From Chitinophagaceae bacterium UBA4857 (GTDB lineage: Bacteria > Bacteroidota > Bacteroidia > Chitinophagales > Chitinophagaceae), in NCBI GenBank assembly GCA_002399735.1, contig DHEF01000003.1, positions 1 through 22,249 on the forward strand: a DNA stretch of 22,249 nt. The letters are read 5' to 3'. Below are positions 1 through 7,187 of this stretch, in pieces; within the stretch, counting starts at the first letter, position 1, and each line of letters starts with the position of its first letter. The position numbers and the translations under genes are program-made. The notes beneath the pieces were generated by a model. It had not been told where the DNA came from and did not search any database. It saw nothing but the letters and a program-made list of their open reading frames with translations.

Positions 1-53
1 AACTAGCAACTTGAATTAATTAGGTAATTTGAAAATTAGATAATTTGTAAATG
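1..53. repeat. Left-end half-palindrome plus four octamer repeats
   Basis: Bases 1-22 reappear exactly as the reverse complement at 22227-22248. They run into four tandem 8-bp units at 18-49 (AATTAGGT, AATTTGAA, AATTAGAT, AATTTGTA) followed by AATG. The units share the frame AATT-W-G-N-N. The remaining bases up to the glgA start at 128 are A/T-rich and hold no gene. I infer a dispersed intergenic repeat at which the assembly stopped; the sequence match itself is direct. Confidence 0.8.
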
Positions 54-127
54 CAACTACAGAAGAATACATACCTGTGCTGTAGTTGAATAATTGACAC
101 ACAAAATAACTTGTATAAAATATACTT

Positions 128-1552
128 ATGGAAATAGTTCATGTAGCTGCTGAATGTTACCCCATGGCCAAAGCCGGCGGATTGGGTGATGTGGTAGGAG
201 CTTTACCAAAATACCAGAATGAGTTAGGACATGTGGCAAAAGTGGTGATGCCTATGTACCGTACCAAATTTTTATATGCCAACCAATGGGAGCTGGTGCA
301 TGAAGGCGGGCAAAAATTAGGGTCGCATTGGTTTCATTACAGCGTAATTAGGGAGAAGACCAACAAACTTGGATTTGATTTATACTTGGTAGATATTAAT
401 GGTTTACTGGACAGAGAAAAAATCTACGGATACGATGATGATACCGAACGTTTCCTGTCGTTTCAGATAGCGGTTTGCGATTGGTTAAGTAAATGGCAAC
501 ATGTGCCCGATGTTATACATTGCCATGACCACCATACAGGCATTATATCTTTTATGGCCAAACACAGTTATGCTTTCAGGCAAAAACTGGGTAAGGTAAA
601 AACAGTGTTTACCGTGCATAATGGCCAATATCAGGGTTGGATACCTTGGGATAAATATTATTACATACCTGCTTACGATAGTTGGAACTGGGGTTTGTTA
701 GATTGGGATAATACCATTAATCCCATGGCGGCTGCCGTAAAATGTGCCGATAAAGTAACTACGGTTAGCCGTAGTTATATGGATGAGTTAAAAGTATCGG
801 CTAATGGATTACAAAACTTGTTTGAATATGAAAAAGGTAAAAGCCTTGGTATATTAAATGGTATTGATACGGAGGTGTGGGACCCACAGACAGATAGTTT
901 TTTGGCAAAAAATTACAGCCAGGAGTTAGTACAAAAAGGCAAGCAAAAAAACAAACAGGAAATATGTAGTCAATTCGGACTTGACCCTAACAAACCTTTA
1001 ATAACTTTTATTGGTAGGTTGGTAGGCGAGAAGGCTGCCGATTTATTACCGGAAGCCATCAGCCAATCAATATACCAACACCATGGTAAAGCCAACTTTT
1101 TGGTATTAGGTTCCGGAGAACCACATTTAGAGGAGCAACTGGATAATATGAAAAAACAGTTTGGCGGTTACTTTAACTCTTACATAGGTTACAGCGAGCC
1201 ATTAAGCCATTTAATTTATGCCGGCGCCGACTTTTTGCTAATGCCCAGCAGGGTAGAGCCTTGTGGTTTAAACCAAATGTATGCTTTGCGTTATGGCACC
1301 GTGCCCATGGTGCGTAGTGTGGGTGGCTTAAAAGACACGATTAAAGACTATGGCGATTGGCAGGGCTATGGCATAAGAATGGATCAGTCAAGTGTGGGTG
1401 ATATTATTTACTCAGTAGGAAGGGCTATTGATTTATACACCAACAAGCCCGATCTGTATGAGTGGATGCGTGGCTATATGATGACAATTGATCATTCCTG
1501 GGATGCATCTGCACAACAGTATATTGATGTATACAGCTCTATAAACAAGTAA
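128..1552 (+). CDS. glgA: Glycogen synthase (ADP-glucose type, GT5)
   Basis: This enzyme transfers glucose from ADP-glucose to the non-reducing end of a growing alpha-1,4-glucan in the cytoplasm. The N-terminus carries the GT5 nucleotide-sugar loop KAGGL at residues 15-19, just after the short opening strand MEIVHVAAECYP. The C-terminal Rossmann half has the usual E-x-CGL motif with Glu377 (EPCGLNQ), the nucleotide-sugar binding region of GT-B synthases. The length of 474 residues matches full bacterial GlgA. The ATG at 128 fits because the family starts a few residues before this first strand. There is no Shine-Dalgarno sequence, as is normal in Bacteroidota. It lies 94 bp upstream of glgC on the same strand, so substrate supply and polymerisation are encoded together. 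No branching enzyme (glgB) is in the window. Confidence 0.96.
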   Translation: MEIVHVAAECYPMAKAGGLGDVVGALPKYQNELGHVAKVVMPMYRTKFLYANQWELVHEGGQKLGSHWFHYSVIREKTNKLGFDLYLVDINGLLDREKIYGYDDDTERFLSFQIAVCDWLSKWQHVPDVIHCHDHHTGIISFMAKHSYAFRQKLGKVKTVFTVHNGQYQGWIPWDKYYYIPAYDSWNWGLLDWDNTINPMAAAVKCADKVTTVSRSYMDELKVSANGLQNLFEYEKGKSLGILNGIDTEVWDPQTDSFLAKNYSQELVQKGKQKNKQEICSQFGLDPNKPLITFIGRLVGEKAADLLPEAISQSIYQHHGKANFLVLGSGEPHLEEQLDNMKKQFGGYFNSYIGYSEPLSHLIYAGADFLLMPSRVEPCGLNQMYALRYGTVPMVRSVGGLKDTIKDYGDWQGYGIRMDQSSVGDIIYSVGRAIDLYTNKPDLYEWMRGYMMTIDHSWDASAQQYIDVYSSINK

Positions 1553-1587
1553 AAAATATGATAAAAATTAAAATAATCAGTGCATGA

Positions 1588-1618
1588 TTGTTTAATTGAT
1601 AATCTTACTTATCTTTTG
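1588..1618 (+). promoter_or_regulatory. Candidate promoter for glgC
   Basis: A TTG at 1588-1590 is followed after 19 bp by TATCTTTTG at 1610-1618. This resembles the Bacteroidota pair TTG / TAnnTTTG, but the -7 box has one additional T. It lies 29 bp before the glgC ATG. It would let glgC be transcribed apart from glgA. The match is imperfect, hence modest confidence. Confidence 0.45.
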
Positions 1619-1646
1619 CACCACTAACTTATAATTATACATTGCT

Positions 1647-2927
1647 ATGTCTATTTCAAAAGAAATATTAACAGTAATATTGGGCGGCGGGGCCGGTTCC
1701 AGATTGTATCCTTTAACAGCCAGCAGATCAAAACCAGCGGTACCTATTGCAGGTAAATACCGTTTGGTGGATATTCCTATTTCCAATTGTATTAACTCCG
1801 GTATCAACCGCATGTTTGTGCTTACGCAGTTTAACTCGGCCTCTCTTAACAGGCATATTAAAAACACTTATCACTTTAGTGCTTTTAGTGCTGCCTTTGT
1901 TGATATTTTAGCGGCCGAGCAAACACCGGATAACCCAACATGGTATCAGGGTACTGCCGATGCAGTGCGTCAGAGTTTGCGTCACTTATCGCCATTTAAC
2001 AGTGAGTATGTTTTAATACTTTCCGGCGACCAGTTGTACCAAATGGATTTTCATAAAATGCTGGAAAACCATAAACGTTTAGGTGCCGATATTTCAATTG
2101 CAACCATTCCTGTTGCTGATAGAGAAGCCCCGGAATTTGGTATATTAAAATCAAACGAAGAAGGTTATATTACTTCGTTTATAGAAAAGCCTAAAGCAGA
2201 TTTATTACCTGATTGGGTAAGCGATACCGGCGATGCCATGCAGGCACAAGGCCGCAAATACCTGGCATCGATGGGTATTTATATTTTTAATCGTAAACTG
2301 TTGTTTGATTTATTGCAGGACGATTTTGCAGATGCAACTGACTTTGGTAAAGAAATCATTCCGCAATCAATAGAAAATAAAAAAGTAGTAAGTTATCAGT
2401 ACGATGGTTACTGGACAGATATTGGAAACATATATTCTTTCTTTGAAGCCAACCTTGGGTTAACTGCCGACTTACCCGACTTTAATTTGTTTGATAATAC
2501 CAATACTATTTATACCCGTGCACGTATGTTGCCACCGGCAAAAATAAGCGGTACTACTCTGGAAAAAACGGTAATTGCTGAAGGGACTATTATTAATGCA
2601 TCACGAATTGAAAACAGTGTAATTGGTATTCGTTCACGCATTGGTCATGGTACAACCGTTAACAGCAGTTATATTATGGGCTGCGATTATTATGAAACCC
2701 TGGAAGATATTCAAAGCGATTTAGTGACAGGTAAACCTGCCTTAGGTATTGGCAATCGTTGTTATATTAAGAACGCCATTATTGATAAAAACTGTCGCAT
2801 TGGCGATGATGTACGTATAAATGGTGGCTCACATTTAGAGCCTGTTGACCATAGTTTGTACACCGTAAAAGACGGCATTGTGGTTATTAAAAAAGGTGCG
2901 GTTATTCCTAATGGATTTGTAATTTAG
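1647..2927 (+). CDS. glgC: Glucose-1-phosphate adenylyltransferase (ADP-glucose pyrophosphorylase)
   Basis: The enzyme makes ADP-glucose and pyrophosphate from glucose-1-phosphate and ATP, the committed step to glycogen. Residues 13-24 show the nucleotidyltransferase loop GGGAGSRLYPLT, followed by SKPAVPIAGKYRLVDIPISN (residues 28-47), the family's conserved block. The central part contains the sugar-binding segment around YWTDIGN. The C-terminal third has the isoleucine-rich hexapeptide pattern of a left-handed beta-helix (for example IGIRSRIGHGT), where allosteric effectors bind in characterised relatives. The 426-residue length is standard. It follows glgA and ends 22 bp before a strong terminator, so glgA-glgC forms a complete two-gene unit. 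A separate promoter just upstream is possible. Confidence 0.96.
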   Translation: MSISKEILTVILGGGAGSRLYPLTASRSKPAVPIAGKYRLVDIPISNCINSGINRMFVLTQFNSASLNRHIKNTYHFSAFSAAFVDILAAEQTPDNPTWYQGTADAVRQSLRHLSPFNSEYVLILSGDQLYQMDFHKMLENHKRLGADISIATIPVADREAPEFGILKSNEEGYITSFIEKPKADLLPDWVSDTGDAMQAQGRKYLASMGIYIFNRKLLFDLLQDDFADATDFGKEIIPQSIENKKVVSYQYDGYWTDIGNIYSFFEANLGLTADLPDFNLFDNTNTIYTRARMLPPAKISGTTLEKTVIAEGTIINASRIENSVIGIRSRIGHGTTVNSSYIMGCDYYETLEDIQSDLVTGKPALGIGNRCYIKNAIIDKNCRIGDDVRINGGSHLEPVDHSLYTVKDGIVVIKKGAVIPNGFVI

Positions 2928-2949
2928 TTTTATAAGTTTTTGCATAATA

Positions 2950-2980
2950 AATAAACCCCTCCATTTGCGAGGGGTTTATT
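2950..2980 (+). terminator. Terminator after glgC
   Basis: A perfect 12-bp stem (2950-2961 AATAAACCCCTC with 2969-2980 GAGGGGTTTATT) encloses a 7-base loop, and a T-rich stretch follows. It begins 22 bp after the glgC stop codon, where a rho-independent terminator is expected. It probably also works in part in the other direction because the stem is bounded by A and T on both sides. Confidence 0.9.
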
Positions 2981-3066
2981 GTTTGTAGTATGTATGAATA
3001 TATTAATTAAGAATTATTCTTAAACCACAATAACAGCTAACCAAATGCTAGTGGTTCGTTGTTTCA

Positions 3067-3429
3067 TCATGACAATTCTTCAATGAAATGCCAGCAAACC
3101 CCGGCTATGTCAATAATATTCACTTCCTTTCCATAAGGCTGTTGTATTGGTTGCCCAATTGGTGGAATACCAAATTTCTCTGAAAGGTTCTTTTGGTTTA
3201 CATCATTCCAAAATTTATTAATGTCAATTACCTTAACCGACAACATTAGGTTTTCGGCAAATGCTTTATTATCGTATTTCTGTAGTATAAATTTACAATT
3301 ACCGTTTTTAAAACCAACAAGTTCGCCACCCTCCCAGTCTATGTTAAAACCAAGTTCCTGAAATAGCTGTTTCGATTGGTCAAAGTCTTTTCCCGAAGGG
3401 ATAAAAGGTTCAATAGATAAATAATTCAT
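3067..3429 (-). CDS. VOC (glyoxalase/bleomycin-resistance fold) family protein
   Basis: This 120-residue protein fits the size and layout of a one-unit VOC protein with paired beta-alpha-beta-beta-beta modules. It opens with a strand and a helix (FIPSGKDFDQSKQLFQELGF), runs through a strand pair around GFKNGNCKFILQ, and ends with the strand pattern GKEVNIIDIAGVCWHFIE that closes the second module. Such proteins range from metal-dependent lyases and dioxygenases to drug-binding or inactive forms. The first-strand metal-ligand histidine usual in glyoxalase I is not present (EPFIP), so an enzymatic role is uncertain. No signal peptide is seen, so it is presumably cytoplasmic. It stands alone on the minus strand, facing the glg operon, with no partner gene to suggest a substrate. 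Confidence 0.75.
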   Translation of the reverse strand: MNYLSIEPFIPSGKDFDQSKQLFQELGFNIDWEGGELVGFKNGNCKFILQKYDNKAFAENLMLSVKVIDINKFWNDVNQKNLSEKFGIPPIGQPIQQPYGKEVNIIDIAGVCWHFIEELS

Positions 3430-3486
3430 ACTTTAATTGTTGGGTTTATATTTTGGGTTACCGGCGTTCCACCCTTGAGCATCGTC

Positions 3487-3536
3487 CCTTGCGTCGCACT
3501 CTTGTGCTGCAGTACATACAGCATCATCATGCAAGG
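3487..3536. repeat. Dispersed repeat copy A (CTTGCGTCGCAC family)
   Basis: This segment of the 421-bp spacer 3430-3850 contains CTTGCGTCGCAC at 3488-3499, also found at 18602-18613, with looser flanking similarity. It can fold: CCTTGC (3487-3492) pairs with GCAAGG (3531-3536), and inside TGCTG (3505-3509) pairs with CAGCA (3519-3523). No reading frame of note is present. I infer a palindromic intergenic repeat. Confidence 0.5.
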
Positions 3537-3582
3537 CGTATTCCTGTTTTATGCTTTTGCTAGTAATTTGTGTATTAGATAG

Positions 3583-3723
3583 CCTCCAACTTTAGCTGGA
3601 GGACAATGGTTATCCTAACCTGGCTTTAGTCGAATTGAAAAAGATATAGTTGCGAAGTATTTGTAATTGGGCTGAAACCACAAACTCAATTGTTTTAATT
3701 CCCCAAGACTAAAGCCACGGGCT
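3583..3723. repeat. REP-like nested inverted repeat
   Basis: The spacer between the VOC gene and the next hypothetical gene holds a hairpin CCTCCA/TGGAGG (3583-3588 with 3597-3602, loop containing CTTTAGC). It is followed by exact 11-bp inverted arms TGGCTTTAGTC (3621-3631) and GACTAAAGCCA (3707-3717), and then a small AGCC/GGCT hairpin (3713-3723). The repeated CTTTAG core and paired short hairpins resemble REP elements mobilised by RAYT (IS200-like) transposases. No transposase gene is in the window, so this is an inference from structure. The rest of 3724-3850 is A/T-rich with no gene seen. Confidence 0.55.
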
Positions 3724-3850
3724 ATTAAAAAATGAGATAGGAACAAACAGTTTGCCACAAAATAGAGTTTGTTGGGTATACACTATAACACACATCAGCA
3801 TAACAAAAGTATGCATGCCCATTAACTAAAATAAATAAGAAAGAAAAAAA

Positions 3851-4216
3851 TTAACGAGAGGCACTGTTAGGGTTAAAGGTTACTTTATTGTTTAGTAACA
3901 CTTTTTTGTTCATGGGTATTACCAATACATTGTTGCCATTGCGGTAAGCAACATTTGTATTTAATTGAATATACTGTTTGGTAGTATTAAATTTGATAAC
4001 CTCGTTACCGCGGAAAGAGTAGTTGGTGCGTAAGCTAAATACACCATTGGTTGTACCGATAACATCGGTAGTTAACAAATTGCGTTTAGGTTTTTCAACC
4101 TTTTTTGTACGACCATCACCTAACGACGCAAAAACACCAGCTACACTTAATACCAGTACAGTACCAAGGGCCAGTTTTTTTAAGTTGTATAATGATATTT
4201 TACGTACAGATTTCAT
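3851..4216 (-). CDS. Small hypothetical protein with N-terminal export or membrane segment
   Basis: I do not recognise a family for this 121-residue protein. A basic start (MKSVRKISLYNLKK) is followed by a hydrophobic stretch at about residues 15-31 (LALGTVLVLSVAGVFAS), which fits a signal peptide or a single membrane anchor. After that comes a very basic linker (RTKKVEKPKRN) and a region of alternating polar and hydrophobic residues that suggests beta strands to the end. There are no cysteines, so it is not a lipoprotein. The start is secure because the next methionine is near the C-terminus. A TAATTTTG promoter box lies only 8 bp upstream, so the message would have almost no leader. It is transcribed away from the long noncoding region at 4217-4917. 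Confidence 0.7.
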   Translation of the reverse strand: MKSVRKISLYNLKKLALGTVLVLSVAGVFASLGDGRTKKVEKPKRNLLTTDVIGTTNGVFSLRTNYSFRGNEVIKFNTTKQYIQLNTNVAYRNGNNVLVIPMNKKVLLNNKVTFNPNSASR

Positions 4217-4224
4217 TGTTGGAG

Positions 4225-4232
4225 CAAAATTA
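4225..4232 (-). promoter_or_regulatory. Promoter -7 box of the small hypothetical gene
   Basis: On the minus strand these bases read TAATTTTG, a full match to TAnnTTTG. The ATG at 4216-4214 starts 8 bases after it, so transcription would begin within a few bases of the start codon. No clear -33 TTTG lies at the expected distance, although a TTG occurs at 4258-4256. The call depends on the -7 box alone. Confidence 0.45.
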
Positions 4233-4462
4233 ACAAATTAAAATGAAAATATTTACAATTTGTATTGAAAGTTTTAATATTCTTTTAACGCCACAGTGGC
4301 AAAAATGTTACATTAATCGCTAAAAAAATTATAAAAGATGTTAACAAATGGGGAAAACTAAACTTATAAATTAAACCATTTTTTAGGTTAACTTGTTGAT
4401 ACATAAAGCACAAAATTTGTTTTATAACTGTGTGGATGGAAATGAAGAATACGGCATGAAAT

Positions 4463-4492
4463 TTTGATAATTTAAAATACGGACTATTTTTG
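4463..4492 (+). promoter_or_regulatory. Bacteroidota-type promoter in the noncoding region
   Basis: TTTG at 4463-4466 and TATTTTTG at 4485-4492 are separated by 18 bp and match the TTTG / TAnnTTTG consensus of the Bacteroidota primary sigma factor. Transcription would start near 4498. The next annotated gene on this strand begins at 4918, so the transcript has a leader of about 420 bases or is a separate RNA. Confidence 0.6.
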
Positions 4493-4557
4493 CCTTAAGT
4501 TTATTTATTATTGATAATCAGTTCTTTACATATTTATTATTGTTTTGGTTGCTGTTT

Positions 4558-4614
4558 ATGTCGGGTTATGCAACCGGGTGGAGGGTATTAACCGCCTGGA
4601 TAATAAGAGGATAA
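4558..4614 (+). other. Strong hairpin overlapping an 18-codon micro-ORF
   Basis: CCGGGTGG (4574-4581) pairs over 8 bp, including two G-U pairs, with CCGCCTGG (4592-4599) around a 10-base loop. A competing hairpin GGTT (4564-4567)/AACC (4572-4575) shares bases with its left arm. An ATG at 4558 opens the 18-residue frame MSGYATGWRVLTAWIIRG, which spans both hairpins and ends with TAA at 4612-4614. Mutually exclusive hairpins inside a short frame downstream of a promoter are compatible with a leader-type control element, but no Shine-Dalgarno sequence supports translation. I cannot match it to a known riboswitch. Confidence 0.35.
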
Positions 4615-4917
4615 CTGTTTGATTAGGCTAGACCTTTATTGATGATTAGCGATAGGGATGATGCAGTGAGATTCTTTAATTCATTTCCACTGGAAATAAA
4701 TTATATCTCGATCCTCTCGGATCAGAAGGGATGATCATCTGTGTTACTTCAGCCGGTAAACAAAAAATAATCATAAAAATAATAAGCCGCCGGGTAAAAA
4801 CAGGAGTGCATCATTTAAGTTAGCTTTTAAGAAGGGTATTGGAAAAAACATAAATACCTATTTGAATTGTATACGCTTGATTGTTAGTTATTATTTCACC
4901 ATTTAAACTTCCATCAA

Positions 4918-6333
4918 ATGAAAAGTAACCCTTTTGAAGAAGACAGAGACGTGCTGGCCGAGTTATTGAAAAACTACGAGAACTTGAAGAATGGACGTAG
5001 TCATTCGTTTATTGAGGAGGATGCATTTGAAAAGATAATCAGCTATTTTGAAGAAAAAGAAGATAATAAAGCCGCAATGGAAGCCGTGGAGCTGGCTACA
5101 GAGCGCTATCCTTACTCATCCAGCTTGTTAATACGTAAGGCCGATGTTTTATTAAATAACCGCCGTTACAATGAGGCCTTGGAAGTGCTGGAGTTTTCGG
5201 CACTGTTAGACAAAAACGATATTAACCTGTATATATTGAAAACAGATGCTTTGCTGGCCTTAGACCGCCAGGAAGAAGCAGTGCAATTGCTGGAAGAAGC
5301 ACTTCATTTATTTGACGGCGACGAACGTATTGAATTATTGTTTGAGCTGGCAGATGTATATGATGATTATGAAGACTTTGACAAGGTATTTGATTGTTTA
5401 AAAATGATACTGGATCAGGAGCCGAATAATGAAGAGGCTTTATACAAAATTTGCTTCTGGACCGATTTTACCGGCCGTAACGAAGAAGGTATTCGTTTGC
5501 ACAAAGAAATTATAGACGAGTATCCGTATAATGAATTAGCCTGGTTTAATCTGGCTGCCGCCTACCAGGGGCTTAAGTTATACGAAAAAGCCATTGACGC
5601 TTACAAATACGCCATTGTAATTGAGGAGAAGTTTGATTACGCTTACCGCAATATGGGTGATGCGTATATACGTTTGCGTAAGTACAAGGATGCGATTGAG
5701 GCATTGGAAAAAGTATTGGAATTAAGCAAACCTGAAGATGTTATTTACGAAGCTATTGGCCATTGTTATGACAAACTGAAAAACTTTGCACAAGCCAGGT
5801 TTTACTACCGTAAGGCAACGCATTTAAATCAGGAAGATAGTAAGTTGTTTTATAAAATTGCCTGTACCTATGTTAATGAAGGGCAGTTTCAAAACGCAGT
5901 AAAACAACTGGAAAGCGCATTACGTCTTAACCGGAATCAGGCGGAGTATCATTTACTGTTAGGCGAGTGTAAGCAGGAATTAGGATTTATAAAAGACGCT
6001 ATACAATATATTACAGCCGCAGTACGGTTGCGCCCCAAGAGTGTAGCCAACTGGGAGGCGTTGGTAAAATGTTTGTTTGAAAACGAATACTATGATCAGG
6101 CACTGGAACAAGCCGATATAGCTTATGAAGCTACGGGTAATAAAATCTTATTTATATTTTACAAAGCCGTTATAAGTTTTGCGTTGGGTAAGGTAAAAGA
6201 GTCGTTGTTGTTGTTGGATAATGGTATGCAGCAGTCGCCAAAATTATTGAAAAAGATTATTTCGCTGCATCCGCCTATATTACAAAATAATGGGGTGTTA
6301 GATGTAATAGCCAAATACAAAAGAAAAAAATAA
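4918..6333 (+). CDS. Tetratricopeptide repeat (TPR) protein
   Basis: This 471-residue cytoplasmic protein is built almost wholly from TPR helix pairs between about residues 45 and 440. Clear units are residues 203-237 (AWFNLAAAYQGLKLYEKAID) and 238-271 (AYRNMGDAYIRLRKYKDAIE), both with the W/Y-LG/A-Y-A-P spacing of TPRs. There is no signal peptide or membrane segment. The N-terminus is acidic and the C-terminus ends in a basic KYKRKK tail. TPR superhelices bind partner proteins and have no catalytic role of their own, so the function cannot be assigned. It precedes comA and aroE on the same strand but is separated from them by 81 bp that includes a good promoter box, so co-transcription is not required. 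Confidence 0.85.
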   Translation: MKSNPFEEDRDVLAELLKNYENLKNGRSHSFIEEDAFEKIISYFEEKEDNKAAMEAVELATERYPYSSSLLIRKADVLLNNRRYNEALEVLEFSALLDKNDINLYILKTDALLALDRQEEAVQLLEEALHLFDGDERIELLFELADVYDDYEDFDKVFDCLKMILDQEPNNEEALYKICFWTDFTGRNEEGIRLHKEIIDEYPYNELAWFNLAAAYQGLKLYEKAIDAYKYAIVIEEKFDYAYRNMGDAYIRLRKYKDAIEALEKVLELSKPEDVIYEAIGHCYDKLKNFAQARFYYRKATHLNQEDSKLFYKIACTYVNEGQFQNAVKQLESALRLNRNQAEYHLLLGECKQELGFIKDAIQYITAAVRLRPKSVANWEALVKCLFENEYYDQALEQADIAYEATGNKILFIFYKAVISFALGKVKESLLLLDNGMQQSPKLLKKIISLHPPILQNNGVLDVIAKYKRKK

Positions 6334-6373
6334 AGGAAAAGCGGGCCATAGATAACTGGTTTTTATAAACCCT

Positions 6374-6381
6374 TATCTTTG
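6374..6381 (+). promoter_or_regulatory. Promoter -7 box for comA-aroE
   Basis: TATCTTTG fits TAnnTTTG exactly and is followed by the GCGGC typical of strong Bacteroidota promoters. It lies 33 bp before the comA ATG and 40 bp after the TPR stop codon. No clean TTTG is found at the -33 position (the sequence there is CTGG), so strength is unknown. Confidence 0.6.
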
Positions 6382-6414
6382 CGGCATTAACTGAATAGCA
6401 AGTAAAGTAGCAGC

Positions 6415-7185
6415 ATGAATTTTAATTTATCGCAAATGCCAGATAGGGCGGTTAAGCCTCGTAATAGCGGATTGACCATGGTAATGGACAAAGGTTTAAG
6501 TATAGAAGAAGCAAAAAACATGCTTAGTGTTTCATCGGCTTATGTAGATATTTTAAAACTTGGTTTTGGAACGTCCTACGTAACCCCCAATCTTAGAGAA
6601 AAACTTGCGGTTTATCAAAGTCATAACATTCCCGTTTATCTGGGAGGTACTTTATTTGAAGCGTTTTTAATCCGTAATCAGTTTGACGATTATGTAGCGG
6701 TATGTAAAGATTTAGGCATTACTTATGTAGAAGTAAGCGATGGTTCTATTAACATTCCACATGCTGAAAAATGTGGTTATATTGAAAAACTAACCAAACA
6801 CTTTACCGTACTAAGCGAAGTGGGCAGTAAAGACGCTCAACATATTATTCCGCCTTACAAATGGATTGAGTTAATGCGTGCCGAGCTAGAAGCCGGCTCA
6901 AGTTATGTAATTGCCGAAGCCCGCGAAGCAGGTAATGTAGGTATTTATCGCGGATCGGGTGAGGTAAGGGAAGGGTTAGTACAGGAAATACTTACACAAA
7001 TACCACAGGATAAAATTTTGTGGGAAGCCCCGCAAAAAGCACAGCAGCTTTATTTTATTGAACTAATTGGCTGTAATGTAAACCTGGGTAATATAGCGCC
7101 CACCGAAATGATAGCATTGGAAGCCATGCGTATTGGTTTACGTGGCGACACTTTTGAATTCTTTTTAGATTCGGTAAAAAAGTAA
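6415..7185 (+). CDS. comA: Phosphosulfolactate synthase (ComA family)
   Basis: ComA adds sulfite to phosphoenolpyruvate to give (2R)-3-phosphosulfolactate, the first step of coenzyme M synthesis in methanogens and of sulfolactate formation in some bacteria. The protein has the family's TIM-barrel opening: the strand TMVMDKGLSIEEAKNML (residues 21-37), then DILKLGFGTSYV (residues 45-56), where Lys48 and the GFGTS loop are the signature. Later strands contain YVEVSDGSINIP and VIAEAREAGNVGIY. The length of 256 residues is normal. No comB, comC, comD or comE is in the window, so the end product here is unknown. The gene has its own promoter box and ends 2 bp before aroE, so the two are probably translated from one message. 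Confidence 0.88.
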   Translation: MNFNLSQMPDRAVKPRNSGLTMVMDKGLSIEEAKNMLSVSSAYVDILKLGFGTSYVTPNLREKLAVYQSHNIPVYLGGTLFEAFLIRNQFDDYVAVCKDLGITYVEVSDGSINIPHAEKCGYIEKLTKHFTVLSEVGSKDAQHIIPPYKWIELMRAELEAGSSYVIAEAREAGNVGIYRGSGEVREGLVQEILTQIPQDKILWEAPQKAQQLYFIELIGCNVNLGNIAPTEMIALEAMRIGLRGDTFEFFLDSVKK

Positions 7186-7187
7186 CC

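Larger units (their letters stand above)
4217..4917. other. 701-bp noncoding region between divergent genes
   Basis: No reading frame longer than about 20 codons looks coding here. The left part (4217-4460) is A/T-rich and includes an 11-bp palindrome GCCACAGTGGC at 4290-4300. From 4463 there is a promoter-like pair, then a more GC-balanced stretch at about 4550-4800 with several hairpins: 4574-4599, the 15-bp near-perfect palindrome 4683-4697 (ATTTCCA C TGGAAAT), GATCC/GGATC at 4710-4723 and the palindrome GATGATCATC at 4730-4739. The last 100 bp before the TPR gene are again A/T-rich. It could be a long leader of the TPR gene or encode a small RNA. Confidence 0.6.

Noticed and set aside
61..125. 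Promoter for glgA with a TTGACA-like box at 93 and TATAAAAT near 114
   Set aside because: It matches an enterobacterial rather than a Bacteroidota consensus and the spacing to a TAnnTTTG box does not fit; I could not support it.
1592..1867. 91-codon minus-strand frame over the start of glgC
   Set aside because: It is antisense to a secure gene and its sequence has no domain features.
3007..3023. Perfect palindrome TTAAGAAT-T-ATTCTTAA downstream of the VOC gene as a terminator
   Set aside because: The stem is almost all A/T and no T-run follows on the minus strand, so termination is not supported.
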